A stretch of 64,000 nucleotides of DNA from contig NZ_JAIWIA010000007.1 in assembly GCF_020176695.1 (NCBI RefSeq), positions 62,001 to 126,000 on the forward strand, in the 5' to 3' direction. This document shows, piece by piece, positions 8,247 through 15,945 of this stretch. Numbering within the stretch: the stretch's first letter is position 1; each line of letters opens with the position of its first letter. This DNA comes from Massilia sp. MS-15 (GTDB lineage Bacteria > Pseudomonadota > Gammaproteobacteria > Burkholderiales > Burkholderiaceae_D). The position numbers and the translations under genes are program-made. The notes below the pieces were generated by a model. The model was given only the letters and a program-made list of their open reading frames with translations. It was not told where the DNA came from and did not search any database.

Positions 8247-8933
8247 TCAGAAACTGTAGGAGATGGCGGCGCGCAGCACCGGGTAGACCTTGAAGTCCGA
8301 CACGTCTTCGGCCAGGCGCACTTCCTCGGCCGCCACGTCGGTAGCCAGCTTGCCGCACACGGTGTTCGAGGTGGTGCAGCCGAGCGGAATCAGGTTGACC
8401 TTGGGACGGCCCTGGAAGATCGCGCCGATGTCGGCGATGAAGTTCCAGCGGCTGTTCGGGGCCAGGGCATTGCCCCAGCCGATGCCGAGGTAGGGCGCGG
8501 CGCGGCGGAAGCTGACGTCGCCCTTGAGCACGCCCAGGTTGGCGGTCGTGTAGGTGTTGCCATTGAAGCTGAACTTGCCATCCGGGCCGGGCACCGCCGT
8601 CGCCTTGAACTTCGTGCCGTTGTAGACCAGGCCGCCCGTCAGGTGGAAACTGCTGCCTGACATTACGTACCAGTCGAACAGCACGTCGAAGGTCGCCAGC
8701 TTGCCGTCCAGCTTGTAGTCGACCTGGCCCGAGCGCTTGTCGAAGTCGTGCTGCAGGTAGTTGGCGCCGAAGCGGCCGTTCAGGGTGCTTTCCATCGGCA
8801 CCACCAGGTGCAGGCCGGCGCCGGTGGTGCCGAGGTCGGCGGTCACCGCGGCGCCGACCTGGGCCTGGGCTGGGATCTGGGCCGCCATGCCCGCCACCAG
8901 GGCGAGGGCGAAGAAGCTGTGCTTGCGTGCCAT
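8247..8933 (-). CDS. Outer membrane beta-barrel protein (OmpW-like size)
   Basis: 228 residues from the ATG at 8931-8933; an ATG 24 bases upstream is in frame but would spoil the signal peptide. Residues 1-25 form a Sec signal ending in PAQAQ. The mature part alternates polar and hydrophobic residues in strands such as LATFDVLFDWYVM and FHLTGGLVYNG, and ends in AISYSF, the terminal aromatic that the BAM machinery recognises. The length fits a small eight-stranded barrel. Ligand and role are unknown. Two Cys near residue 195 (GCTTSNTVCG) could form a loop disulphide. Confidence 0.75.
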   Translation of the reverse strand: MARKHSFFALALVAGMAAQIPAQAQVGAAVTADLGTTGAGLHLVVPMESTLNGRFGANYLQHDFDKRSGQVDYKLDGKLATFDVLFDWYVMSGSSFHLTGGLVYNGTKFKATAVPGPDGKFSFNGNTYTTANLGVLKGDVSFRRAAPYLGIGWGNALAPNSRWNFIADIGAIFQGRPKVNLIPLGCTTSNTVCGKLATDVAAEEVRLAEDVSDFKVYPVLRAAISYSF

Positions 8934-9138
8934 GCTCGTAAAACCTTTCAGTAACAAAATAGCTCAGCATTGTAACTGGAGTGCTGGGGAAATAGCGACT
9001 GCCGTCGGGCCCCCATTCAGGATATTTATACCGGCCGTAGCCGGTTTCGTCGCCCGCATCCCCGCTCCGTCGCATAATGTGCCACGGCAACGGAACCCGG
9101 GACTATTCTGGCGCTGCCCTGACAACCGAGAGAACAAC

Positions 9139-10443
9139 ATGATTTCAAGCATTTTTCACATGGCACGCCTGCTGGCCGCCTGGCTGGCCTGCTACCTGGT
9201 CTTCTGCATTGTCGTCAACGAGACCATCTACGAGCCGCGTGGACGCGACATCGGCGGCTACTACGCCCTGGTCGCGCTGGGGCTGGGCACCTGGGTGCTG
9301 TCGGTCGCCTTCACCCACATCCGCCGGGTGCGCCTGGTGGCCGGCACGGTCAACGCCAGCGCGCTGTCGAACCGCCAGCGGCGCCAGATCGAGATCCCGT
9401 TCGAGGCAGGCGAAGCCTTCGACCTGATCGAGGCCGCGATCCGCGAACTGCCCGGCGCGGTGGTGGCCGAGAGCGCGCGCGACAGCCTGCAGGTGCGCGC
9501 CAAGCTCAGGCGGGTCGATCCCTACGGCGGCGAACCGCGCGGCGACAGTCCGGTGGCCGCCTGGGCGCTCGACCATTTCGGTTCGCGCCGCAACCAGATC
9601 CTGGCCACCGTCACCCCGAACGGCGACGACGCCGGCAGCGTGACCCTGCTGTGCGAGCCGGAAGGCGCGGTCTGGACCGATTTGTTCCTGGTCGACCACG
9701 GCACCAACCTGGAGAACGCGGAAGCGATCGTGCGCGCCATCACCCGCCGCGTGGCCGAGCGCCGCCGGGCCGAGGCCGCCGGCGTTCGCCAGACCGCCAC
9801 CGAGAAGGAACTCACGGTGGCCAAGCTGAACCTGCTGCACGCCCAGGTCGAGCCGCACTTCCTGTACAACACCCTGGCCAGTGCGCAAGTCCTGACCCGC
9901 AGCGACCCGGCGCGCGCCGACGAGATGCTGGGCAACCTGATCCAGTACCTGCGCCACTCGCTGCCGCGCACCGAGGACGCGCCCTCGACTCTCGGCGAAG
10001 AGCTGGAACGGGCCCGCGCCTACCTCGACATCCTCAAGATTCGCATGGGCCCGCGCCTGCAGCTGCAGGTCGATGTGCCGGACCTGCTCCGCGGGGTACT
10101 GTTCCCGACCATGATGTTGCAGACCCTGGTCGAGAACGCCATCAAGCACGGCCTGGAGCCGAAGCCGGGCGGCGGCACCGTGTGGATCCTGGCGCGCCAG
10201 GTCGACAGTGCGGTCGCGGTGACGGTGGCCGACGACGGCCGCGGCTTCACCGCCGAAGGCGGCGGCACCGGGGTCGGCCTGCGCAACGTGCGCGAGCGCC
10301 TGCGCCTCGCCTATGGCAGCGCGGCCTCGTTCTCGATCGTGGCCAATTTCCCGAGCGGGGTGGCGGCCACCATCACGGTACCGATCGTGGCCGGTGCCAA
10401 GGTCCAGGGCGTCGGCGTCGGCGCGGGAGTGCATCATGCTTAA
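9139..10443 (+). CDS. LytS/AlgZ-type sensor histidine kinase
   Basis: 434 residues from the ATG at 9139. Two transmembrane helices (about 8-28 and 40-58) are followed by a soluble alpha/beta region (about 75-210) that I do not recognise, then the His_kinase domain with the acceptor His near 240 in QVEPHFLYNTLASAQ and a C-terminal HATPase (NAIKHGL, DDGRGF, GTGVGLRNV). This His motif defines the LytS family, which pairs with LytTR regulators. The gene overlaps the regulator start by eight bases, so the two are translationally coupled partners. Unlike classical LytS there is no 5TM sensor or GAF domain; the unrecognised middle region is the likely input. Confidence 0.87.
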   Translation: MISSIFHMARLLAAWLACYLVFCIVVNETIYEPRGRDIGGYYALVALGLGTWVLSVAFTHIRRVRLVAGTVNASALSNRQRRQIEIPFEAGEAFDLIEAAIRELPGAVVAESARDSLQVRAKLRRVDPYGGEPRGDSPVAAWALDHFGSRRNQILATVTPNGDDAGSVTLLCEPEGAVWTDLFLVDHGTNLENAEAIVRAITRRVAERRRAEAAGVRQTATEKELTVAKLNLLHAQVEPHFLYNTLASAQVLTRSDPARADEMLGNLIQYLRHSLPRTEDAPSTLGEELERARAYLDILKIRMGPRLQLQVDVPDLLRGVLFPTMMLQTLVENAIKHGLEPKPGGGTVWILARQVDSAVAVTVADDGRGFTAEGGGTGVGLRNVRERLRLAYGSAASFSIVANFPSGVAATITVPIVAGAKVQGVGVGAGVHHA

Positions 10444-11206
10444 GTGCGTCATCGCCGAAGACGAAGCCCTGCTGCGCGAAGCGCTGGTGCAGCTGCTCGG
10501 GCAGGTATGGCCGGAGCTCGAGATCGTCGCCGCCTGCGAGGATGGCGGCAGCGCGCTGGAAGCGATCGCCGCGCACCGGCCGGAAGTCGTGTTCCTGGAC
10601 ATCCGCATGCCGGGCCTGTCCGGGCTCGAGGTGGCGTCCAGCCTGGTGGAGGCGGGCATCCGCACCGAAGTGGTGTTCGTCACGGCCTACGACCAGTACG
10701 CGATCGACGCCTTCGAGCGCGGCGCCGTGGACTACCTGCTCAAACCCGTGGCGCGCGAGCGCCTGGCCGGCACCGTGGGAAGGGTTCGCGAACGCCTGGC
10801 GCGCGGCGGACAGGACCTGCAGCTGCTGCAGGCGCTGCTGCAGCAGCTGGCGACGGTGACGCCGCCCCAGCCGAAGGCGCCGCCGCTGGTCTGGCTGACG
10901 GCCAGCCGCGGCCAGGAGACACGCCTGATCCTGGTGGACGACGTCGCCTACTTCCAGGCCGACAGCAAATACACGGTGGTCATGACCGCCGACGGCGAGG
11001 CGCTGCTGCGCAAGCCAATCCGCGACCTGCTCGACGTGCTCGACCCGGGCATGTTCAAGCAGGTGCACCGCTCGACCATCGTCAACGTGCGCGCGGTGGC
11101 AGGGGTGACGCGCGACGAGAGCGGGCGCGGCAGCCTGCGCCTGAAGAACCGTCCCGAGACCTTGAGCGTGAGCCAGCCCTTCATGGCCTTGTTCCGCAAC
11201 ATGTAA
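10436..11206 (+). CDS. LytTR-family response regulator
   Basis: 256 residues. The N-terminal receiver has acidic residues in IAEDEALLREAL and the phospho-acceptor Asp near 55 in VVFLDIRMPGLSG. The C-terminal LytTR DNA-binding domain spans about 150-256, with DVAYFQADSKYT and FKQVHRSTIVNV, features of the AlgR/LytR beta fold that binds direct repeats. It shares an 8-bp overlap with the kinase gene and must be its cognate regulator. Targets cannot be read from here, though such systems often control cell-surface polysaccharide or membrane-potential responses. A His-rich secreted protein gene follows about 100 bp downstream on the same strand and may be co-transcribed. Confidence 0.9.
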   Translation: MLKCVIAEDEALLREALVQLLGQVWPELEIVAACEDGGSALEAIAAHRPEVVFLDIRMPGLSGLEVASSLVEAGIRTEVVFVTAYDQYAIDAFERGAVDYLLKPVARERLAGTVGRVRERLARGGQDLQLLQALLQQLATVTPPQPKAPPLVWLTASRGQETRLILVDDVAYFQADSKYTVVMTADGEALLRKPIRDLLDVLDPGMFKQVHRSTIVNVRAVAGVTRDESGRGSLRLKNRPETLSVSQPFMALFRNM

Positions 11207-11309
11207 CGAGATGTGAAAGGGTGCACAGAGTGTAAGAGTGTGGGGTGGTTCACCGAATCTGGCAATTTCCGATGATAAAGTTCGGTCATCAACCAGCGGG
11301 AGAACACCC

Positions 11310-11801
11310 ATGAAAGCCCTGATCCTCTGCGCCGCTCTGGCGGCTGCATCCTTCCCGGCCCTGGCCCAGACCAATGTCAGCATCACCGTCGGCCAGCCCG
11401 GCTTCTACGGCCGCATCGACCTTGGCGAACGCGCCTACTATGGTCCGCCGCCGGTCTATGTGGCCCAGCCAATCATCGTCGAGCGTCACTACCGCCGCCA
11501 CGTGCGCGCCGAGCCGATCTACCTGCGCGTACCGCCCGGCCACCGCAAGAACTGGCGCAAGCACTGCCGCAAGTACGGCGCCTGCGGCCAGCCGGTACTG
11601 TTCGTGCAGGACCGCTGGTACCAGGATGTGTACGCGCCGCGCTACCGCGAAGTGCACTACCGTGCGCGCCACGACGATCGCGGCCATGGCCATGGCCGTG
11701 GGCCTGAGCGCCACCACGACCGGGGGCATGGGCGTGGCCACGACCGCGACCACGACCGCGGGCATGGCCACGGCAGGGGCCACGGGCGCGGCCACGACTG
11801 A
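11310..11801 (+). CDS. Secreted protein with His/Gly/Asp/Arg-rich tail
   Basis: 163 residues from the ATG at 11310, with GCGGGAG upstream. A clean Sec signal peptide (about 1-19, ending PALA) precedes a basic, Tyr-rich region and then, from about residue 122, a low-complexity tail of repeated RGHGHGRG, HHDRGHGRGHDRDHD units. Clustered His and Asp suggest binding of Zn, Ni or Cu in the periplasm; this is inference from composition. The central part (RVPPGHRKNWRKHCRKYGACGQPVLFV) has two Cys and matches a type of short periplasmic protein seen in proteobacteria, but I cannot name it. The tail is encoded by near-repeats prone to expansion and contraction. Confidence 0.65.
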   Translation: MKALILCAALAAASFPALAQTNVSITVGQPGFYGRIDLGERAYYGPPPVYVAQPIIVERHYRRHVRAEPIYLRVPPGHRKNWRKHCRKYGACGQPVLFVQDRWYQDVYAPRYREVHYRARHDDRGHGHGRGPERHHDRGHGRGHDRDHDRGHGHGRGHGRGHD

Positions 11802-11902
11802 TTTCGCCCCGGCGCGCCCGGCGTCGTGAGCGTTCGGAATTGTGCACGGCTGCAGCGCTCAAGCAGTCATTCACCGTTAGAAGGCGCGGATTTCCACGCA
11901 AG

Positions 11903-12886
11903 CTATTGCGGCAAGGGCGCATCAGGCGGCAGCAGGCCTTCGTGTGCGAGCTCCTGCCAGAACGCGGCAGGAATCCGCAGCGCCATCACGTCCGCATTGC
12001 GCTTCAGGTGCTGCGCGCTGCTGGCGCCGGGGATGGTCGCCGACACCACCGGATGGGCGGGGCCGAACTGCAGTGCCGCCGCGGCCAGGTCGACGCCATG
12101 GTGCGCCGCCACCTGGCGCAGTCGCTCGCGCCGCGCGTGGTGTTCGGGTTTGGCCGGCTGGTAGTCGTAATGCGCGCCGCCGGCCAGGAAGCCCGAGTTG
12201 TAGGGGCCGCCCAGCACGACCGACGCGCCGCGCGCGCGGCACAGCGGGAACAGTTCGTCCAGCGGGCTTGTTTCCATCAGCGTGTAGCGCCCGGCCAGCA
12301 GGAAGATGTCGGGATCGGCCTCGCGCAGCGCGCGCAGGCAGGGCTCGACCGTGTTCACGCCCAGGCCCCAGGCCTTGAGCAGGCCTTCCTCGCGCATCCG
12401 CACCAGTTCGCCGAAGGCGCCTCCGGGGCCAGCGGCGATCCGGTAGTAGTGCTCGAAGCGGTCGCCAAAGGCGTCCACCGACAGGTCGTGCACATAGACG
12501 ATGTCGATGCTGCCCAGCGCCAGGCGCTGCAGGCTGTCCTCGACCGAGCGGCGCGCGCCGGCGGCCGTGAAATCGACCACGCGCCGGAACGGCAGCGACG
12601 ACACGAAGGGCGGCGCAAGCTCGCCGCCCGGATCCGGCACCAGGACCCGCCCGACCTTGGTTGACAGCGTGTACCGCTGGCGCGGCCGGCTGCGCAGGGC
12701 CTGGCCGAAGCGGTGCTCGGACAGGCCGGTGCCGTAGTGGGGTGCGGTGTCGAAGTAGCGGATGCCGGCGTCCCACGCCGCATCGACCGTGCCGCGGGCC
12801 GCTTCGTCGCCGGTGGCATGGTACATGTCGCCCAGCCCGGTGCCGCCCAGGCCCAGGCGCGTGATCGGTCGGTAGCGCTGGTTCAT
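11903..12886 (-). CDS. Aldo/keto reductase of the D-threo-aldose dehydrogenase type
   Basis: 327 residues from the ATG at 12884-12886, which has AAAGGA five bases upstream. The AKR catalytic tetrad is visible: Asp and Tyr in YFDTAPHYGTGLSEH, Lys in STKVGR and His in VYVHD. The opening LGLGGTGLGDMY and the DTAPHYG pattern match the subgroup of L-fucose/D-threo-aldose 1-dehydrogenases and pyridoxal 4-dehydrogenase, which oxidise sugars or pyridoxal with NAD(P). The exact substrate is not decidable from sequence. It is transcribed alone, divergent from the type II NADH dehydrogenase, with 168 bp between them. A longer upstream frame is a shadow of that gene. Confidence 0.82.
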   Translation of the reverse strand: MNQRYRPITRLGLGGTGLGDMYHATGDEAARGTVDAAWDAGIRYFDTAPHYGTGLSEHRFGQALRSRPRQRYTLSTKVGRVLVPDPGGELAPPFVSSLPFRRVVDFTAAGARRSVEDSLQRLALGSIDIVYVHDLSVDAFGDRFEHYYRIAAGPGGAFGELVRMREEGLLKAWGLGVNTVEPCLRALREADPDIFLLAGRYTLMETSPLDELFPLCRARGASVVLGGPYNSGFLAGGAHYDYQPAKPEHHARRERLRQVAAHHGVDLAAAALQFGPAHPVVSATIPGASSAQHLKRNADVMALRIPAAFWQELAHEGLLPPDAPLPQ

Positions 12887-13054
12887 GTGGTCCTTTCGCG
12901 TCGTGTGCGAAGCCGGGCACCGCCCGGCGCCGCCCTCCCATGCTACACCGGTGCGCGCCAGGGCCGCGCCCGCGCGCTTCGCGCCAACGTAGTAAGATTG
13001 CCACATCGCCCATGTGCTGGCATTGCCGGACGGGCGCCATGAGAGGAGCGTGCT

Positions 13055-14368
13055 TTGCGTAGCGAATTCGTGATCGTGGGTGGCGGTGCGGGTGGCCTGG
13101 AACTGGCCTGCAAACTGGGCCGCAAGCTGGGCCCCTCGAAGGTGACGCTGGTCGACAGCCGGCTTTACCACATCTGGAAGCCTTCGCTGCACGAAGTGGC
13201 GGCAGGCACCCTGGACATCCACCAGGAAGGCCTGTCCTACCAGATGCTGGCGCACGACAATGGCTTCAACTTCGTGTTCGGGCCGATGACGGCGCTCGAT
13301 GCCGCTGCGAAAAGCATCACCGTGGGGGCGGTCGTTGCCGCCACCGGCAACGACGAGGTGCTGCCCGAGCGCCGCGTCGGCTACGGCGCCCTGGTGCTGG
13401 CGGTGGGCAGCACCTCCAACTACTTCGGTGTGCCGGGAGCGCAGGAGAATACCATCTCCCTGAACGCCACCGAGGACGCCGAGCGCTTTCGCCTGCGCAT
13501 GCTGCGCCTGATGCTGGCGGCCGAGCAGGAACACGAGGAACACCCCGAGCCGGGGCAGGGCGGCGGCCTGGATGTGGTGATCATCGGCGGCGGCGCCACC
13601 GGGGTCGAACTGGCGGCCGAACTGCGCGAAGCTTCGCGCGCCTACGTCACCTATGGCTTCGACCAGCTCGACGTCAAGCGCGACGTGCGCATCACGATCC
13701 TGGAAGGCGCGCCGCGGGTGCTGGCGCCCTTGCCGGAAAAGGTGTCGGCCGCGGCCGCCGACCTGCTGGCCAAGCGCGGCATCCAGGTCGTCACCAATTG
13801 CCGGGTGACGCAGATCGACAGGGACAAGGTGATTGACAAGGACGGCAAGGTCTATCCGGCCACGCTGTGCGTGTGGGCGGCCGGGATCAAGGCCCCGGAG
13901 CTGCTGGCCACGCTCGGCCTGCCGACCGCGAAAGGCGGGCAGGTGGAAGTCGACGCCCACCTGCGGGTGAAAGGCGCGGACGACATCTATGCGCTGGGCG
14001 ACTGCGCCGCCTGCGTGGACGGCAGCGGCAACGCGGTGCCGCCGCGTGCCCAGGCCGCGCACCAGCAGGCCGACTACCTGGTGACGAGCTTCCTGCGCCG
14101 CGCCAAGGGCCAGCCGGCCCAGGAGCGGCCCTACGAATACCGCGACTATGGCTCGCTGGTATCGGTCGGGCGCAGCACCAGCGTGGGCAGCCTGATGGGC
14201 TCCCTGCGCGGTGCCAGCTGGTTCGTGCAGGGTACGATGGCGCGCCTGATGTACACCAGCCTGCACCTGATGCACCACCGCGCGGTGCTGGGCACCATGC
14301 GTACCGGGGTGCTGGCGCTGGCGCGCTTCCTGGTGAGGCGCGCCACGCCGCTCGTGAAGCTGCATTGA
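13055..14368 (+). CDS. ndh: Type II NADH dehydrogenase (NDH-2), FAD-dependent
   Basis: 437 residues, starting with TTG at 13055 preceded by GAGAGGAG; no in-frame ATG lies nearby, and the first residues (RSEFVIVGGGAGGLELA) already form the FAD-binding fold. A second dinucleotide fold for NADH is at about 170-200 (VVIIGGGATGVELAAEL), and the FAD phosphate-binding motif ALGDCAAC is near 310. NDH-2 enzymes sit on the inner face of the cytoplasmic membrane and pass electrons from NADH to quinone without pumping protons. The C-terminal 70 residues carry a moderately hydrophobic stretch for membrane contact. Confidence 0.88.
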   Translation: MRSEFVIVGGGAGGLELACKLGRKLGPSKVTLVDSRLYHIWKPSLHEVAAGTLDIHQEGLSYQMLAHDNGFNFVFGPMTALDAAAKSITVGAVVAATGNDEVLPERRVGYGALVLAVGSTSNYFGVPGAQENTISLNATEDAERFRLRMLRLMLAAEQEHEEHPEPGQGGGLDVVIIGGGATGVELAAELREASRAYVTYGFDQLDVKRDVRITILEGAPRVLAPLPEKVSAAAADLLAKRGIQVVTNCRVTQIDRDKVIDKDGKVYPATLCVWAAGIKAPELLATLGLPTAKGGQVEVDAHLRVKGADDIYALGDCAACVDGSGNAVPPRAQAAHQQADYLVTSFLRRAKGQPAQERPYEYRDYGSLVSVGRSTSVGSLMGSLRGASWFVQGTMARLMYTSLHLMHHRAVLGTMRTGVLALARFLVRRATPLVKLH

Positions 14369-14379
14369 GGAAGGGGGCG

Positions 14380-14441
14380 GCGTCCACGCGGCGGTGGAAT
14401 CGCCGCGCCGGCGGTTCACAGGGCGTTGAACGCGTGGGCGG
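14380..14441. repeat. Intergenic repeat, copy B
   Basis: Aligns with 6626-6688 (shared GCGTCCA start, GCGGCGGTTC core and CGCGTGGGCGG end). Like copy A it lies just after the 3' end of a plus-strand gene in a convergent intergenic region (ndh / NarX-like kinase). After the shared block the sequence diverges into other GC-rich dyads such as GGTGGAGCCTCCCACC at 14473-14488. Confidence 0.4.
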
Positions 14442-14529
14442 CAGCCGGGCCGCCGGCCGCGCCCACTGATGGGTGGAGCCTCCCACCCTACGGCCTATCG
14501 CAAGGCGTGCACCGGGTGGCGCCCGGCCT

Positions 14530-15261
14530 TTACCTGGGGGGCGTCTTCGGCAGGGTCATGCACAGCAGTGCGCCGCCATCTTCCGCGCGGCGCAGTTCGA
14601 GCGAGCCGCCCAGGAAGCGGGCCCGCTCGCGCAGCAGGCGCAGGCCGTGCCAGCCGCCCGATTCCAGCACGCGTCCGTGCGCCAGTCCGGCGCCGTTGTC
14701 GCGCACGGTCAGCATCACCTGCTCGCCATCGTCGTCCAGCACCACCTCGGCCGCGGTCGCACCAGCATGGGCGACGGCGTTGCGCAGGCCCTCCTCGGCG
14801 CAGCGCAGCAGCACCACGCCCTGGGTGCGGGTGTAGTCGCCATCCTCGTCGGGCAGGCTGGCGCGCGCCTTCAGGCCGTGGGCGGCGCCGAATTCGGTCA
14901 CCAGTTCGGCCAGGGCCGCCTTCAGGCCGAGGAACTCGAGCTTGTCGTTCCACAGCTCGAGCTGCATCTTGCGGTTGGTATCGATGATATTGGCCAACAG
15001 CGACTTCATCTGCGCGCTGCGCTCGCGCATCGGACCGTTCTCGGCCGGAATGTGCTGGCTCAGCAGTGCCAGGTGCATGCTCAGCGCCGTCATCGAGGAG
15101 CCGAGGCTGTCGTGCAGGCGGCGCGCGAGCAGGCGGCGTTCCTCGTCCCAGCACGACGCGAGGTATCCCAGCATGTCGGTGAGTTCAGCGGTGCGGTCCA
15201 CGCCAGACGCGCTGGACGATCCAGAGGCCGGGGCAGGCTGCAGATGGGCCGGTTCGGTCAT
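14530..15261 (-). CDS. Cytoplasmic NarX/DesK-type sensor histidine kinase
   Basis: 243 residues, short for a kinase, with no membrane segment. The HisKA_3 dimerisation helix holds the acceptor His at residue 50 in ARRLHDSLGSSMTALS, and the HATPase domain runs from about 140 to the end (CAEEGLRNAVAHAGA, VRDNGAGL, WHGLRLLRERA). This family phosphorylates NarL/LuxR-type regulators, but none is encoded in the window, so the partner must be elsewhere. The N-terminal 28 residues are a Pro/Ser-rich flexible region. It is divergent from the hemerythrin gene; the 198 bp between them must hold both promoters. Confidence 0.8.
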   Translation of the reverse strand: MTEPAHLQPAPASGSSSASGVDRTAELTDMLGYLASCWDEERRLLARRLHDSLGSSMTALSMHLALLSQHIPAENGPMRERSAQMKSLLANIIDTNRKMQLELWNDKLEFLGLKAALAELVTEFGAAHGLKARASLPDEDGDYTRTQGVVLLRCAEEGLRNAVAHAGATAAEVVLDDDGEQVMLTVRDNGAGLAHGRVLESGGWHGLRLLRERARFLGGSLELRRAEDGGALLCMTLPKTPPR

Positions 15262-15459
15262 CGTAGGCTCAGTTAAATGTTTCCCAAATCATACAACAGT
15301 TGGGACGGCGGCGGCGCAAGCCTGGCGATTGTACAGACAGGCAGGCCGGGTCAGCGTGCGTTCCCGAACAGTCTGCCCAGCAGTTTCGGGCGAAGCTGGA
15401 GCCTGGCACATGCTCTTGCACTGGGCGCATGCCGCTTCAATTCACCACGGGGGACCACC

Positions 15460-15915
15460 ATGACAAGCACTACCAAACCGCAGGATGCAATTACGCTGTT
15501 GACCGCGCAGCACCGCGAAGTCCACGCCATGTTCGAGAAATTCGAGAACATGACCGACCGCGCCAAGGTGAGCAAGAAAAAGCTGGCCGACGAGATCTGC
15601 CAGGCGCTGGTCATGCATACCACCATCGAGGAAGAGATCCTGTACCCGGCCGTGCGCGAGGCCACGAAGGAAACCGAAGACATGGTCGACGAGGCCGTGG
15701 TCGAGCATGCCTCGGCCAAGGAACTGATCGCCCAGATCCAGGAAATGGACCCGGGCGACGACCTGTACGACGCCAAGGTCAAGGTGCTGGGCGAGCAGGT
15801 CGACCACCACGTCGAGGAAGAAGAGAAAGAGATGTTCCCGAAGATGAAGGAACTCAAGCTGGACCTGCAGGCCCTGGGCGAACAGATGGCCGCACGCGCG
15901 GCCGAGCTCCAGTAA
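15460..15915 (+). CDS. Hemerythrin HHE-domain protein
   Basis: 151 residues from the ATG at 15460. The four-helix di-iron pattern is visible: His in LLTAQHREVHAMF, His and Glu in HTTIEEEILYPA, His in VVEHASAKELI, and His-His with following acidic residues in VDHHVEEEEKEMFPKM. Such bacterial HHE proteins bind oxygen or NO, or help in iron-sulphur repair and oxidative stress. It is cytoplasmic, without a signal peptide. It faces away from the NarX-like kinase; an oxygen- or NO-related signal shared by the two is possible but inferred only from adjacency. Confidence 0.85.
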   Translation: MTSTTKPQDAITLLTAQHREVHAMFEKFENMTDRAKVSKKKLADEICQALVMHTTIEEEILYPAVREATKETEDMVDEAVVEHASAKELIAQIQEMDPGDDLYDAKVKVLGEQVDHHVEEEEKEMFPKMKELKLDLQALGEQMAARAAELQ

Positions 15916-15945
15916 CGCTTCCGGCCCGCGGGTCCGGGCCGGGCC

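Noticed and set aside
11683..11797. CRISPR-like or mobile repeat
   Set aside because: The repetition is within a coding frame and reflects His/Gly/Arg repeats in the protein tail; no spacers or regular unit length.
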